A stretch of 50,254 nucleotides of DNA from Circinella minor. Taxonomy: Eukaryota; Mucoromycota; Mucoromycetes; Mucorales; Lichtheimiaceae. Shown here in pieces: positions 1 through 11,454 of this stretch (the first letter of the stretch is position 1; each line of letters opens with the position of its first letter). The position numbers and the translations under genes were made by a program. The stretch covers positions 1-50,254 of the forward strand of contig JAEPRB010000273.1 in the NCBI GenBank assembly GCA_016758965.1, written 5' to 3'. The notes under the pieces were generated by a model. That model ran no database searches, was not told where the DNA came from, and saw nothing but the letters and a program-made list of their open reading frames with translations.

Positions 1-1043
1 TTACTACAAAGACCCTTACCTTCATATTAACACTTCATGGTACTAGCAAATGCATGTTAAATTTTCTCATTCTATCTTGTTACATAATAAATATAGCCAT
101 CAACCCACTGCCGTGACACATATACCCTAATTATCTTTTTATTCTTCCCAGATGATATAAATAATTGATGTGTGTATTATGTGGCATTATTATTTTTTTC
201 GTGTTTACAAAGACGGCTATTGCAGCTCTGTGCTTTCCTCAAAAAAAAATATTAAAAAATAGTAAATCTGTCCCAGGAATATTACTAGGGCCTGAAAACT
301 ACATATCGGAGTTCCCAAGCATAGGTGGAGCAAATCACGTGACACAAGTAGTAGGTGAAAATATTAGAATGAGCTGTAACACAACAGTATTGCAATATTG
401 GAATCTAAGGCCATAATATAAAGATAAGAGACTATAGAAAAAACTTTTAGTTTACCAAAAATATACATATATTTGATAAAGTTTACTGCATTTAATATTA
501 ATGCTTAAACAAATTGACTGTACGTACTATATTCCTCATATGTATAAGCTTCATAATAAATATTACAGAAGTGTGATGTAGTTATTCTTGCTATTAATTA
601 AAAAGAATGAAAAAATCGAGAGTTCTAAGTTCTAAGTGCTAATATTAATTGCAGAATTGATTCTGAAAATAATTAAATACTAAAGGCAATGTAATACTAA
701 GTACACTGATAAGTTTCTTGATATTGGTTTATGCAAAACACAAGAAAAAAATGTAAAATAGGGAGGGAGTCAGTTTTAAGTTTTAAGCTATGATATAAGA
801 CTATTGAGTAATGTAATGTATCTATCTGCTTAAATTTATAAATACATATTAGTGTTTTATCAGAACATAATCATACCATATGCCTACAAAAGAAGTAGTA
901 AAAGTTATTAAAAGTTTTAGTATAGAACACTTAACTTTATGATGGCACAAAAACAACTATATGTAAAAGTAATAACTGTAACACAAATCACCAAATAAAG
1001 AAGCGGATTGTAAAATTGAAAAATTGAAATAAAATAAATTATT
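1..1043. other. AT-rich spacer, no supported gene
   Basis: No convincing gene is visible. One open frame at 165-416 (+) encodes 83 residues with a hydrophobic start and a more protein-like second half (GPENYISEFPSIGG, then VGENIRMSC). It could be an exon remnant of an older gene, but no splice partner or family was recognised. The rest is AT-rich with many stops in all frames. Confidence 0.4.
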
Positions 1044-2440
1044 GGCGATTACAAGTGAAATGCACCATATCAACTCTATGGTAAATCAATCCCCAAAGTT
1101 CAAGAATTCCAATATCTTGGTATCCCTTTTGATCATCAAGGTATTAATTCTGATCAACTGGTCAAGCAACGCATCACTAAAGCAACTGGTAATATGGAAT
1201 TACTACGCCAAATGGGTGTTAATCAATATAGTGTCGGTTTATGGTCAGGTATTCGAGTGTACCGTACATTTATTAGGTCGGTTTTAGAATATAGCTTAGC
1301 CATTACAGCACTTTCCGCGAAACACAAGGACAAACTCAACAATGCTCAAAAAAGCTGCATCAAAATGGCTCTTAACCGTAATCGTTTCACACCTTTTCTA
1401 ACAATTGTCCCTCTGGTTTTAGCAGATCTACCATCCATGCAAACAAGAACCCGTATTTTACAGTTGAAATTCGTCACCCGACTTCAAGACCTGCCACTTA
1501 GCACTATGGCGCGCTCCATTGAATTGTCCTTCCTCAAAAGAAAAAATTCTGATAAGCAGTGGAAACATCTCACTTCGAACAATCCATTTTATCAACTTTA
1601 CAACAAATTGAAAAAAGATAGCAACCCTCTCAGTAAAACAATCACTCAAAAACGAGATGAAGAATTTCACACACGTGCAAAAAAACGAAAAACAATACGT
1701 TGTCTCCGTCAAAAACGCATGATAGACCCGATTCTTTATCTGCCTGCTTTTCCACGTGACCGTCACCGATTGATTAAATGGCGAATGCATTAGCTGCCTC
1801 CTATCCGCTCAAGAACTGCCGCTGTGGAGCTTCTGCTGCCAAAAGAGAACATTATGATTTTTGCCCACTCTTATTCACGCTTCTCAACGACCTCAAGAGT
1901 GCTTTTGGCGATATTCCAGCACTACCACAAGAACAACAACCTCTAGACTACATACTCCGCCCCTTACCAAGGTCTGAATTTGGTCTGACTGTAGGTAAAT
2001 GGCAAACGGTTTGGCCAGCTCTCATACGTGTCTTACGCGAAATCGACTACTTGAGCCATCCAAATGACGATTTTGACATGGACGAACCAGCACCAGAGGA
2101 TGCTATGGATATCCCCATCTCCTCTTCTCTCCTACCCAATCCCCACATCTAAACTAGAATACCTTTTATATTACTCTCTTTGTAGCTCCATTCCTCCTTC
2201 CCTTCTTTTTTCTCAATTTTTTTCTCTTACTTTTCAGCCACACCAAACAGCCTTTGCTCTCACCAATTTAACTTTTTCCCATACTGGGTTTTTTCAGTTT
2301 CATTCTCTACTCCTATTTCATATGTATATATACAATTGCTCTTAATTATAATTAAACCGTACTGCAAGGAAAAGCGACCACAGGCCTATAGGCGAAGGTC
2401 CATTAGTCTTCCATCTTAATAAATTTAAAAAATTTTAAAC
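1044..2440 (+). pseudogene. Non-LTR (LINE-type) retrotransposon, 5'-truncated and broken 3' half
   Basis: The reading frame at 1044-1793 carries the end of a reverse transcriptase (FQYLGIPF, about 1104-1127, a motif typical of LINE RTs after the palm). It continues into a basic C-terminal region ending in [12 protein letters not shown]. At 1791 the frame meets TAG where the second copy in this window (38335) has TGG. A one-base loss just after it moves the rest into the frame at 1778-2152, which holds a C-x-C-x8-H-x3-C knuckle (NCRCGASAAKREHYDFC) and a PRSEFGLTVGKW segment. A further in-frame TGA lies at 1056. About 290 bases of 3' UTR follow, ending near 2440 in an AAATTTTAAA-rich tail. No clear target-site duplication was found. 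The element cannot be active. Confidence 0.85.
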
Positions 2441-5170
2441 TATGCCATGAAATGAATTTTAAGCTCCATTACTTCTTTTTTTATGATTTAATAAAATAAA
2501 ATATGGTCTTACGTATTAAATAAAAAATTCCTTATATGTCCACAATCTGTGGCTAAATATATTAAAGATATTATGAATCAAGTTATGGAGAAATATTTTG
2601 AGGATGAGTGTCTTGCTAAAGAAATGAAAATAAAAAAAAATATGAACAATACGTATTATAAAACAAAAATTGGAAAGTACTGAGACACACAATTTTTGGT
2701 GTCTAAATACTAGTAGTAATCTATCTTTATTCATAAACGAGGAAAAAAAGCCAATCATATGCACTGTATTGCAAAAAAAAAAAAAAAATAACAAAGAATA
2801 CCGATAAGAACAAATATTTATGTACCAGACATAATCCTCAACATGTCCCAATTTAAAAAAAAGTACGTACGTACTTGAAAAAAATAGAAATACGTAGAAA
2901 AAGAAAACTTTTTAAACGATGTACAAGATAATACTAGTCTATATAGTGTTTTTTATTCTCATTACGTATTCAATATAGATTGTTCTACAAAATAAAATTG
3001 AAAAACCACTTATAAAGATTTCGATTCTAAAATGTATCCACCCTACTATATGAAGTATAATATTCTTTTATTAGTAACTGTTCTTTTTAAATAAAAGCTA
3101 TAATTTAGAGTTTTATCAACAATTAAAAAGATTGTTCATTTATTCAACATATGCATGATTGATTTGTTATCAAACAATCTAATAGTAAGTTTAAATTTTG
3201 AGTTTTCGAAATATTATATTATTGTTCGGAAGGCCCACTTTGGACTTGTTTACACGCACAGTACTACATAGATATATAAATGACTGTACTCTTGTGTTTT
3301 AGCAAACATATATATAATTAAAGCCGTTAGGTTTATAAAAATGTTAAACGAAGAATACGAAACACTGCTATTGTATAGGTTTTATGTGTTGGGTATTAAA
3401 ACAATAAAGAATACCTATAATTCCACATCGTATCTATTAATACATATTACAACTGTAAATACACGTACAAATAATTTCGTTTCCATAAAATATTAACATT
3501 CAAAAACAGAAGATATATGGATTGAGCAAAAAAATGAACAAAACATTTATAAATAAGCCTATGAAATATCTATGTAATTCAATGTCTAAACAATGTATTG
3601 TTTTTGTTAATATCGTTTTTTGTTTATTTTTGTAAATAATAAAAAGAGCTGTAATCCCCTTCCCCGCCTATTTTTACATTACTGTATCTTATAATATCAC
3701 CCACTACTGTATAAAACAGAGTCCTTTTTAATCCTGGTGTATATGGAGCAATATATATATCTATATATATATATATAGTTGAGCGATTGAGAAGAAAAAG
3801 AAAACATAACAATAGGTATAGAAAGTGAATTATGTCTACAGCTCTCGGATTATATATCGCGTTTTTGTTTTTTTTTTAAAAAAAAAAGACAAAAAAAAAG
3901 GGTTATGGGTGTGCTTAAATACGAAATAGCAACAAAAACATATATTGAGAACAGAGACAAACATGTAATTTATTTATTAGTTACGTAGTATTTAGATATT
4001 TTTTAAAAAAAATATAGTGAGTTGAAGTATTGATAGTATCTGGATCTGACATAAATTTTTATTGGCCGATGCTGCGGCGGGTGGAAAATTGGGAAAACAA
4101 AAATTCACTTCACTGCTGGTTTTTTTTTTTTTTTTTCTTTTCTTGCTTCTTTCAACAAAATCGGCTTCCAACATCTAGTATGGCCTGGTTTGTCTGGAGA
4201 TTTACTTTGGGCAGTATACTTTTGGTTCTGTAAAGTATGGTCTGGACATTGAGGTCTACGCCATGGGGCTGTATACGTTTGGTTCAGTCATGGAAATTGT
4301 TGGAGCTATTTGTTATAATGCTTCTTTGTTTTCTTGTATTCTGTTGAGAATGCAAGGTTTCAGCGCGAGCAAAGATTACTTTATACATACACATAACAGA
4401 CTCTTTACTAACTTAAATTTTATTTTTGTTTAAGAAGTAGAATTTACAAGTTTCTCTTTGTACTTATCCTTTTCTATTATTATAATAGGGGTTTAATTTA
4501 TTCCCTTCATGCATGTATTATACTGATGTCCTTTCCTTTATTGGAATTACAAAATAGAATAGTATAATATCGTGACAAATAAAAATGACTAAGACCAATT
4601 CCCTTGGTTTTTTTTTCTTTGGTATTAGTCGTTCCATGCAACAGAATTGTCGTTGATTACATCCTTATCACATTTTGATTTATTTTTTGTTTGTTTGAAA
4701 TAATTAAATTTTTTATTGGGGAAGTTGTTTTAGGGTGGAGAGACCGGAAACTCCTTGATGATTGCTCTAAATTTTTCCATCCATGTTCACCACCATCATA
4801 TTCATCAAGATATGATAACATTGATTTGGGTCACCATATCACTTCCCATCACTTGGGAGCGTGAGACCAATGATTATGTTAACAACGATTACCGTCCACA
4901 TTATCATTATTCTTGTTGTCATAAAGACGTTTCTTGGCTGATAACACATCAATGGAAATATACATTTCATGTGGAGCCGATTCTATGTGCAGAATCAATC
5001 TAAGTAGAGTTGAGGCTAAGTACGTAATAGTAAATAAAGGAGAAAAAAGATAAATCATATGCGCCATTTAGGAAGGATGGGTGAACCCTTAAAATATACT
5101 AGAAAGAATATATGATCACAGTACATAACTAGTAGGCGCTCCACCCGGCATATTACGTATTTACCAACTC

Positions 5171-5200
5171 TTTTTTTTTTTTTTTTTTTTTGGGGGGGGG
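5171..5200 (+). repeat. T21 run abutting G9 run
   Basis: Twenty-one T bases are followed without a break by nine G bases and then AGGCAAAAAG. A near-identical arrangement (T22 then G10, then AGACAAAGAG) occurs at 43903-43934. Both lie in spacer DNA. Confidence 0.9.
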
Positions 5201-5519
5201 AGGCAAAAAGAAAAGCATGGTTTCGGTTTGCTACGTTACTAAAAAAAATGTGTCGTAGATTTTATATGAGAAAAAGAAGTACTGCAACGTGAGGTTCTAT
5301 GGTATTGTTGTATAATCTGATATAGTGTACGTAAATCAATGATTAAAGCGAGGAGTGACATCCATAAAAATTATTGTAACTATTTTATAAATGTCGATTA
5401 GGTACATATGCTATTAAAAACTTCCTCGCTACTTTTTTTCAAAGCACTTTTTTTCTATTATGAATTCACAACATTCTTATTCTTATACACGGTAAACGTA
5501 GGTTATGAATATATTTGTA

Positions 5520-5520
5520 G

Positions 5521-5548
<28 letters not shown>
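5520..5548. repeat. (TA)n microsatellite
   Basis: Uninterrupted alternating A and T, about 14 units, in spacer DNA. A similar tract lies at 40139-40162. Confidence 0.95.
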
Positions 5549-5551
<3 letters not shown>

Positions 5552-6029
5552 GGATACGTACTCCTTTTTATCTACTCTAACTCACCATATGTTTTATACA
5601 ATCACTGTTAAAGTTTTTCAATTGTTCCTGTGAAGTGTAGAAGGAGTATATTATAATTTGGTTGCATTATGCTGACTTTATAGGCATCAAAAAGTGTTGA
5701 ATTAAAAAAAAAACGGCTTCCAACTAATAACTTTATTTTTCCTTCAACTTTTTTTTCCCTTCCATTTTTTTTCCCCAAGATTTAGAATTAATGTAAGCAA
5801 AAGCTTCCTTGAACAGTCTTTAAATCATTTGAATGTATGTGTGTATGAATCCATTAACATGTGTTTTCTGAATCCTTTTTTTTTCTTCTTCATTTTACTA
5901 GAATTCTGGATTTATCACTGACTTGATATGAATAAATTTCTTGACTGGTCTTTCTGCAGCACAAATAACGTTGTAAGTAATATTCAGTAAGAAAAGGAAT
6001 GGGTTTACTTTCGTATATATAAGAGAGAG

Positions 6030-6032
<3 letters not shown>

Positions 6033-6060
<28 letters not shown>
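6033..6060. repeat. (GT)14 microsatellite
   Basis: Fourteen uninterrupted GT dinucleotides about 270 bases upstream of the F-box gene start. Confidence 0.95.
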
Positions 6061-6063
<3 letters not shown>

Positions 6064-6325
6064 AATTGGTTTTGTCAAAAGAGTTAATGAACTTACTTTT
6101 TTTCTTTTTTCAGACTTCAAACTTTTATAAAACTGCTTAACATCTTACCAAAAACCATTTGATCTTTTTAATATTACTTTGATTACCCTTAAACGTAAGT
6201 AGCATGTTATAAAACTATTGTTTCTGAGGAATACTAGTTCTAAATCCTTCATGGCTTTGACTCAAATTTATTATAGTCGCTTGTATTATCTTCTGCCAGC
6301 TCGCTATTAAACCTATCTTATAATA

Positions 6326-8440
6326 ATGACGCTCGTCGTTGATCCGGTCACACAGAATCATCAACAACAATTGTTCAAGCTTCCACATGAAATATATGAG
6401 TTAATCTTTGAGTACCTTGATTATAAAGAAATATTTAAACTTGCGACAACTTGTAATGAAATGTATAATATGATCTCCAAACAATCAACAGCAACGCCTT
6501 TCGTATTAACTCCTCACAATTGGAATTTGACATGTATTTTCCCTCAACGTTTTGCTACTCATTGCAAAGTCGAAATTCAATCAAGAGAAGAAGGCTTTTC
6601 TGAGATTTTTAAAACAAGGCTGCATAACTTCAATTCAGTGTTGAATATTGATGTTTCTGCAAGTGGGGCTCTCTCTAAACGTTGTGCAAGATTGCTCTTG
6701 AAGGATGTGACAAGGATCCCTAAAAATATGAATCTGTACATTTCAACAAACCAAGCAATGGATATTATACCTCTGGTTATGAATAAATCTGTGTATACTT
6801 CAAGAAAATTATACATTAAAATCACTGTACCTAGAATAATTTCCGGATGTATGATAATGAATGGTGATGATACATCATCAGCACAAACAACAACAACAAC
6901 AAAAACAGCAACTGAAACTCTTAACAAAGTCAGTGGATTAGTAACTAAAGTAGCTTCCCATCAAAACCATACATCAACAACAACAGCTACATCAAACGAA
7001 GCAGGCGTATCAACAACGACAGTAGCTTCACTTAATGAGAGCCACACACGATTAGTTTCATCATCCAATGAAATCCACATATTATCATCGACAGTATCAA
7101 CAACCAACGAATCACACACACCACTAATAACAGCAACAACATCGAATGAAACGCATACTTCATCGACATTATTACCTTTGCGACGCCGTAGGATGTATTA
7201 CGATTATGATCATCTCAATGATGTGGAAACACCAGACAATATTAGAAAAAACTATTATGAAATGAAGGAACTTGCTTGGAAGGCAGGAGTAGCTAAAAGA
7301 CGAAGAATTAACACTAACACGGTTAGCTCAGCAGGTACTACAGCTTCTGTTGCCACGGCTGTACCATTATCAGCAGTGAAAATTGTTGAAGACAGCAATA
7401 TGTATATAATTGACGATACCCAAGCTGATTTCGAAAGGATGCCTCCGAATGCATCTCCCATATCATTTGAACAAGCTAATGGTTTAGTCGATAAATACGC
7501 TTCCCAGTACCTTGAATCGATCATCATGTTTGATGACTATTTTTTAAACCCAATCAGCATCGACGTGTATTGGCACAATGATTCGACTCTAGATGACTGT
7601 GCTGACGCTGCACCTACCCTATATGAACAATCGACCAAGGCAATTATAAAGGAACATAAAGCGACCACAGGAGCTTACTATTATGAATCATCGATAAAAA
7701 TTGGTTATTTGGAATTGGTTGTTACTGGTGGATTCGTTGGGAATAGCAACTATGATAAGGTTACTCCCTTCTTAGGATCATCAATCACGTGTTTACCATC
7801 ATCATTGAAGTCAGGAAATAAGGAAGCAAGTGCTATTAAAAGAAGAATGATATCACCCAAATATATATCAAGCAACAGACATTTAAGACAATATTCAAAA
7901 ATTGGAGCGCGTTACAAGTGGTCTTTTCAAAGCAGCCGATTCGTGCTGGCCGGATTGTATCCATTAAATCCACTTGTCTATTGTAATCACTTTGTGTTTG
8001 GAACAACGAACAAACCAACCGTTCATACTTTGTCAGCAGCTATAATAAATGCAATTACAAGTTTATCTATTACCAAGGGAACCATGAGAAGCCTGTTACG
8101 AATAGCGAAGAAATTACCGGGATACAAAGATTATATGGAAGGCGTGGAATCTTTTGACATGTTACAAAGCAGAATTGATAATGAAAATACCATGGCTAAA
8201 CCTTCCCGTTACAAGTGTAAGATTGTCGAATGCCTTAGAATATTGGAAAGAGTTGCAAATGAAGCCGATGGTAAATTGGATGTTGTTGAGCAGGATATTC
8301 GAGTAAAAGGTTTAGAATTGATGAACTGCGGTTATAATGTTGCAGTGACACATGGAAACCAAAAGGCGTGCGATTTGTTTGCAAAGAATCACCCAAATTA
8401 CCTTTCAAGCGCAAGTATAACAAACGATGATTTTAAATAG
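6326..8440 (+). CDS. F-box domain protein, 704 aa, single exon
   Basis: A continuous 704-codon frame with no need for introns. Residues about 18-55 read as an F-box: LPHEIYELIFEYLDY, then IFKLATTCNEMYNMI, with the leucine/proline start and hydrophobic spacing of that motif. F-box proteins bind Skp1 and bring substrates to SCF ubiquitin ligases; the substrate-binding part here is not a recognisable LRR or WD40 domain. Residues about 180-290 are Thr/Ser-rich with four N-E-x-H motifs (NESHT, NEIHI, NESHT, NETHT) spaced 12-20 residues apart, probably disordered. The remainder (about 290-704) looks globular and is unrecognised. The first ATG of the frame was chosen because the F-box begins only 18 codons later. 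The F-box call is fairly secure; the partner and target are unknown. Confidence 0.8.
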   Translation: MTLVVDPVTQNHQQQLFKLPHEIYELIFEYLDYKEIFKLATTCNEMYNMISKQSTATPFVLTPHNWNLTCIFPQRFATHCKVEIQSREEGFSEIFKTRLHNFNSVLNIDVSASGALSKRCARLLLKDVTRIPKNMNLYISTNQAMDIIPLVMNKSVYTSRKLYIKITVPRIISGCMIMNGDDTSSAQTTTTTKTATETLNKVSGLVTKVASHQNHTSTTTATSNEAGVSTTTVASLNESHTRLVSSSNEIHILSSTVSTTNESHTPLITATTSNETHTSSTLLPLRRRRMYYDYDHLNDVETPDNIRKNYYEMKELAWKAGVAKRRRINTNTVSSAGTTASVATAVPLSAVKIVEDSNMYIIDDTQADFERMPPNASPISFEQANGLVDKYASQYLESIIMFDDYFLNPISIDVYWHNDSTLDDCADAAPTLYEQSTKAIIKEHKATTGAYYYESSIKIGYLELVVTGGFVGNSNYDKVTPFLGSSITCLPSSLKSGNKEASAIKRRMISPKYISSNRHLRQYSKIGARYKWSFQSSRFVLAGLYPLNPLVYCNHFVFGTTNKPTVHTLSAAIINAITSLSITKGTMRSLLRIAKKLPGYKDYMEGVESFDMLQSRIDNENTMAKPSRYKCKIVECLRILERVANEADGKLDVVEQDIRVKGLELMNCGYNVAVTHGNQKACDLFAKNHPNYLSSASITNDDFK

Positions 8441-8798
8441 GAGAGTATGATATATATTTCTCTATTTCCTTTTTTTACTCGTCTTCATCCTTTCCTATAT
8501 ACACTTTTAATAATTTTTATTTTGAATTAAATCAATAAATAAACTCATCGGTGATGAAAGATGGTTATAAACATTACCTATGACAGTCCCTTTATTTTTG
8601 AAACTAACTGTTATACTATATATATTCGATGTCCATGGAAATCTGTCATTGGTTTTTGTTTCATTCAATTCGAATTACATGTTAGCAGTCGATTCTATAA
8701 TGGTATATCTTTATGTGAGCGGATGCAAAAATAAAATATCATAGTTGGTTTAAGAAACGATGCTTTTCCAGTAAAAATCATATCAGTATCGATATCTA
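8441..8798. other. 3' flank of the F-box gene
   Basis: AT-rich, without open frames of note. AATCAATAAATAAAC at about 8529-8543, some 90 bases after the stop codon, could serve as a polyadenylation signal. No other feature seen. Confidence 0.4.
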
Positions 8799-9025
8799 CA
8801 GTACAAAGGGTCACCGTTAATTTAATACATATCCGTTGATTTTCAAACCTCATTAACTTCACTAAAAATTAAAGGATGGTAAAAAGAACATAATAAAATT
8901 TTCATATCATATCCCCGTTTATTTCATTTCCATAACAACTAGCGGTATTGAATGCTTAATTACGGATACGTACGAAAAATATATTTATGTGATAAATACG
9001 TATAAGAATTAAAATTAGATTACGT
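8799..9025. repeat. CCGTTAATTT-family dispersed repeat, copy 1
   Basis: This segment aligns by eye over about 200 bases with 10706-10910. Shared blocks in order are CCGTTAATTT, CTCATTAACTTCAC, AAAAATTAAAGGATGGTA, TCCCCGTTTATTTCA, the CGGTATTGAATGCTTAA block and the ATATTTATGTGATAA block. The repeat holds several copies of its own core motif, as is usual for small non-autonomous DNA elements with subterminal repeats. No coding capacity. Confidence 0.7.
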
Positions 9026-9217
9026 ATTACAGATGGGGCTGCTTTTCCGTTACGTATAGGCTAAACTTCTCTTTGATGAATTTTCCAGTTATGTCTTGAA
9101 TGAAAATAAAGAAAAAGAATTACTGGTTCTCGTTTTTATTTTCAAGGTCGAATTCAATTTTAAACGTTGCAGGTGTCTCTTTCTCCGCTCTCTCGCTCTC
9201 TCTATTCTTCAGAGTGT

Positions 9218-9921
9218 TTAATAAACATAATGGTTATCCAACAATTGATTTTTGTCGGAAGTATTAGTTGCCGCTGCTGTTGGGAGAGTTTCATCATCAT
9301 TACTATTATTATTCATTAATTTTGTTGTTGTTGAAGTAGCTGTAATAACACCATAATGACAAAATCTATTTGTTCTTGCAGTGGGTGAATAGTGATAATA
9401 ATGATAGTGGTTTGCTATATTTATATGATCAGGGGGTGATGATAAAGATCTGTTGCGTGGCGACATCCCAAATCTTCTTTGTCGTCTAGGAGATCTACTT
9501 CTATAATGATGTGGTGTCGGAGGAGGTGAAAAAGAGAATGAATTATGAGTAAAACTTGTTGTTGGTGGCGATACTGATGTTGATGAAACAGGCTCCATTC
9601 CAACATAACTAGTCGTACAATTATTAAATAAATGGAGAGTGTTGCGAATAGTTGCACTAATTGTTTTTGCTTTTGGAATATAACTCCCACGGGGTGTTGC
9701 CCACGCTGGGATATGTTTCTTGGCAGCTTCTTTGGCATGGCAAACATGAGAACAAAAACTATTTGATATCTATATATTATATTATTGTAATAATGTTTTG
9801 CTATTAAGCTTTATGAATTCCATACAAGTCAATTATATCATAAAAAGGTACTTGCATTGTTACTAGTAGTACTTGAAGAAATCAACTGTTTTTCACAGTA
9901 AAGGCAAATATTGGTGTCCAT
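9218..9921 (-). CDS. Ecl1-type (lifespan regulatory factor) zinc-binding protein, two exons, 205 aa
   Basis: Exon 1 is 9921-9856 (22 codons from ATG) and exon 2 is 9769-9218. The spliced protein begins MDTNICLYCEKQL, and exon 2 opens ISNSFCSHVCHAKEAAKK. This gives C6-x2-C9 and C28-x3-C32, the four-cysteine arrangement of the fungal Ecl1 family (Ecl1 of fission yeast extends chronological lifespan; reported as small zinc-binding nuclear proteins). The rest is Ser/Pro/His/Asn-rich with an SRSPRRQRR basic patch (about residues 113-121). The intron (9855-9770) keeps frame only with a GC donor (GCAAGT) and the TATATAG acceptor. The nearby GT donors give the wrong phase with either acceptor tested, so this is probably a GC-AG intron. 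Exon 1 is too short to stand out as an open frame. The family call rests on the cysteine pattern and is moderate. Confidence 0.6.
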
Positions 9922-10705
9922 AATAATATTTATCAAAAAAAACAGGAAGTTAAAGAAAGTAGAAAAAAGGATACATACGTACGTATCTTTTTTTTTGTGA
10001 ATCACAATTACGTGGGTAATAACAATAATCCCCTAATAATATGTTGTTACAGTTGTTTGTAAAAAGGTGCACATCAAAATTTTATTCATATTCTTTAAAG
10101 CTGGTGCTCCTTTACCTTTACACTTTCTCCCTCCCTCTTAGTTTTTTCTCTCTATCTGTTGATTAATATTTATATTATTAAACTCCTTTAATCATTTCTT
10201 TGGTGTGATGAAATAATTTTACATAATTCAAAATAAATATATGACATATGGAGGAAGCGAAATCCAGAAATGAAGAGTACGTAAGAAAACCGATAAAAAC
10301 TAGTGGTGAATGTTTAGGTTCCATGTAAACTGGTTGATGTAATACAACTTTGGGTTAAACAAAGTCTTTTCTTTTATGATATATAAAGCTAATACGTAAT
10401 GAAAGAAAAAAACGCAGAGTTTTTGAATGTCGTGATGGTTTTGCACACCTTTGATACTTGGAATGGCATCATTTTCCATTTTATATAAATGAAGTGATGG
10501 CGAATTTTAACTCGGCGCGTGGTATGAACTAAAATGGCCGATGAAGAACTTTTTTTCTTTCATTCATTTTCGATTTGGATTCTAAATTATACTTTTGACA
10601 CAGTCAAAATTTCAATTTGGATAGGTAGAATAAGTTATACTATGGTAATTTGATTTTCTTTTGGTCATTTTGTACAGTGTTTTATTTCGTGATACAATTT
10701 TTTAG
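9922..10705. promoter_or_regulatory. Upstream region of the Ecl1-like gene
   Basis: Non-coding. Contains the palindrome-rich stretch ATACGTACGTAT near 9975-9986 and CT-rich tracts at about 10120-10155. As the sequence upstream of the minus-strand ATG at 9921 it should hold the promoter. No TATA box could be assigned with confidence in such AT-rich DNA. Confidence 0.35.
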
Positions 10706-10910
10706 TACTAAGAGGATCCCCGTTAATTTCACACCCGTTAATTTTCACACCTCATTAACTTCACCAAAAATCAAGGAATGGTAAGAAAATTTTCACATCC
10801 CCCTTTATTTCACTTTCACAGCACCTACCGGCATTGAATTCTTAACGGATAAATTGAAAAAAAATATTTATGTGATAACTATAAGGATCGCAATCAAATT
10901 AGTATACAGG
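10706..10910. repeat. CCGTTAATTT-family dispersed repeat, copy 2
   Basis: Starts AAGAGGATCCCCGTTAATTT and aligns with copy 1 at 8799-9025 along its whole length. The end motif AGGATCCCCGTTAATTT is the reverse complement of the right end of copy 3 (11455-11540). Non-coding. Confidence 0.7.
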
Positions 10911-11454
10911 ATAAGTTGCTTTTTATTACGCCACTTGTATGTTTATTTTCTTCTTGTTTTTCCTCTTTAAGCCTTTGGATATTGCACTATGATAGTATCA
11001 GGTGCCGTTAACAAGTCGAACTCATTTTTAGCCCATAGTGCTAGTGATCAGTTTGTCATGGTTTGTGGGCTACGTTTTTTCTTCTCAGCCCGAATACTAT
11101 ACTGTTCAGCTGTCAATCCAGCGTTAGATTTGGTTACTTTAATCCTGTTTTGGCATATACAGAGCAAAAATATAGAGAGATTGGAAAAAAAAAATGAAAA
11201 AATGGTGTTATATAAAAAATAAATTATCTCTCCATCTCTTGGGACTATATACAGCATAGCTTTTCTTTTTCAGGAAAAAAAAGTTATAATACATAGACAT
11301 CCTCAAATAAGAAAAAGAAGTAGTTACAAAAATTCATTAAGAACAAGCACATAGAAATAATTTATTAATTAATACGTATTTTGATACATTAAAAAAAGAT
11401 ACACAGTAGTGAGCTGAAGTATTCAATATATGCACATTCTTTGAAAAAAAATCA

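Larger units (their letters stand above)
2441..6325. other. Gene-poor AT-rich spacer with microsatellites
   Basis: No supported gene. The small open frames here are short and of low complexity. Visible items are a TA-rich tract at about 3749-3778, a T tract near 4120-4140, a T21 run followed directly by G9 at 5171-5200, a (TA)n tract at 5520-5548 and a (GT)14 tract at 6033-6060. The last few hundred bases before 6326 probably hold the promoter and 5' UTR of the F-box gene. A pyrimidine-rich CAG at about 6111-6113 could be a 5' UTR splice acceptor. Confidence 0.5.

Noticed and set aside
4160..4400. Frame reading EIYFGQYTFGSVKYGLDIEV and later YAMGLYTFGSVMEIVG, vaguely like a protein kinase C-lobe fragment
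   Set aside because: The resemblance is weak, the segment lacks other kinase motifs, and the repeated YTFGSV suggests a local duplication rather than a kinase relic.
9421..9747. 108-codon minus-strand frame overlapping the Ecl1-like gene
   Set aside because: It is an out-of-frame shadow of exon 2; the cysteine motif and downstream frame support the 9218-9921 model instead.
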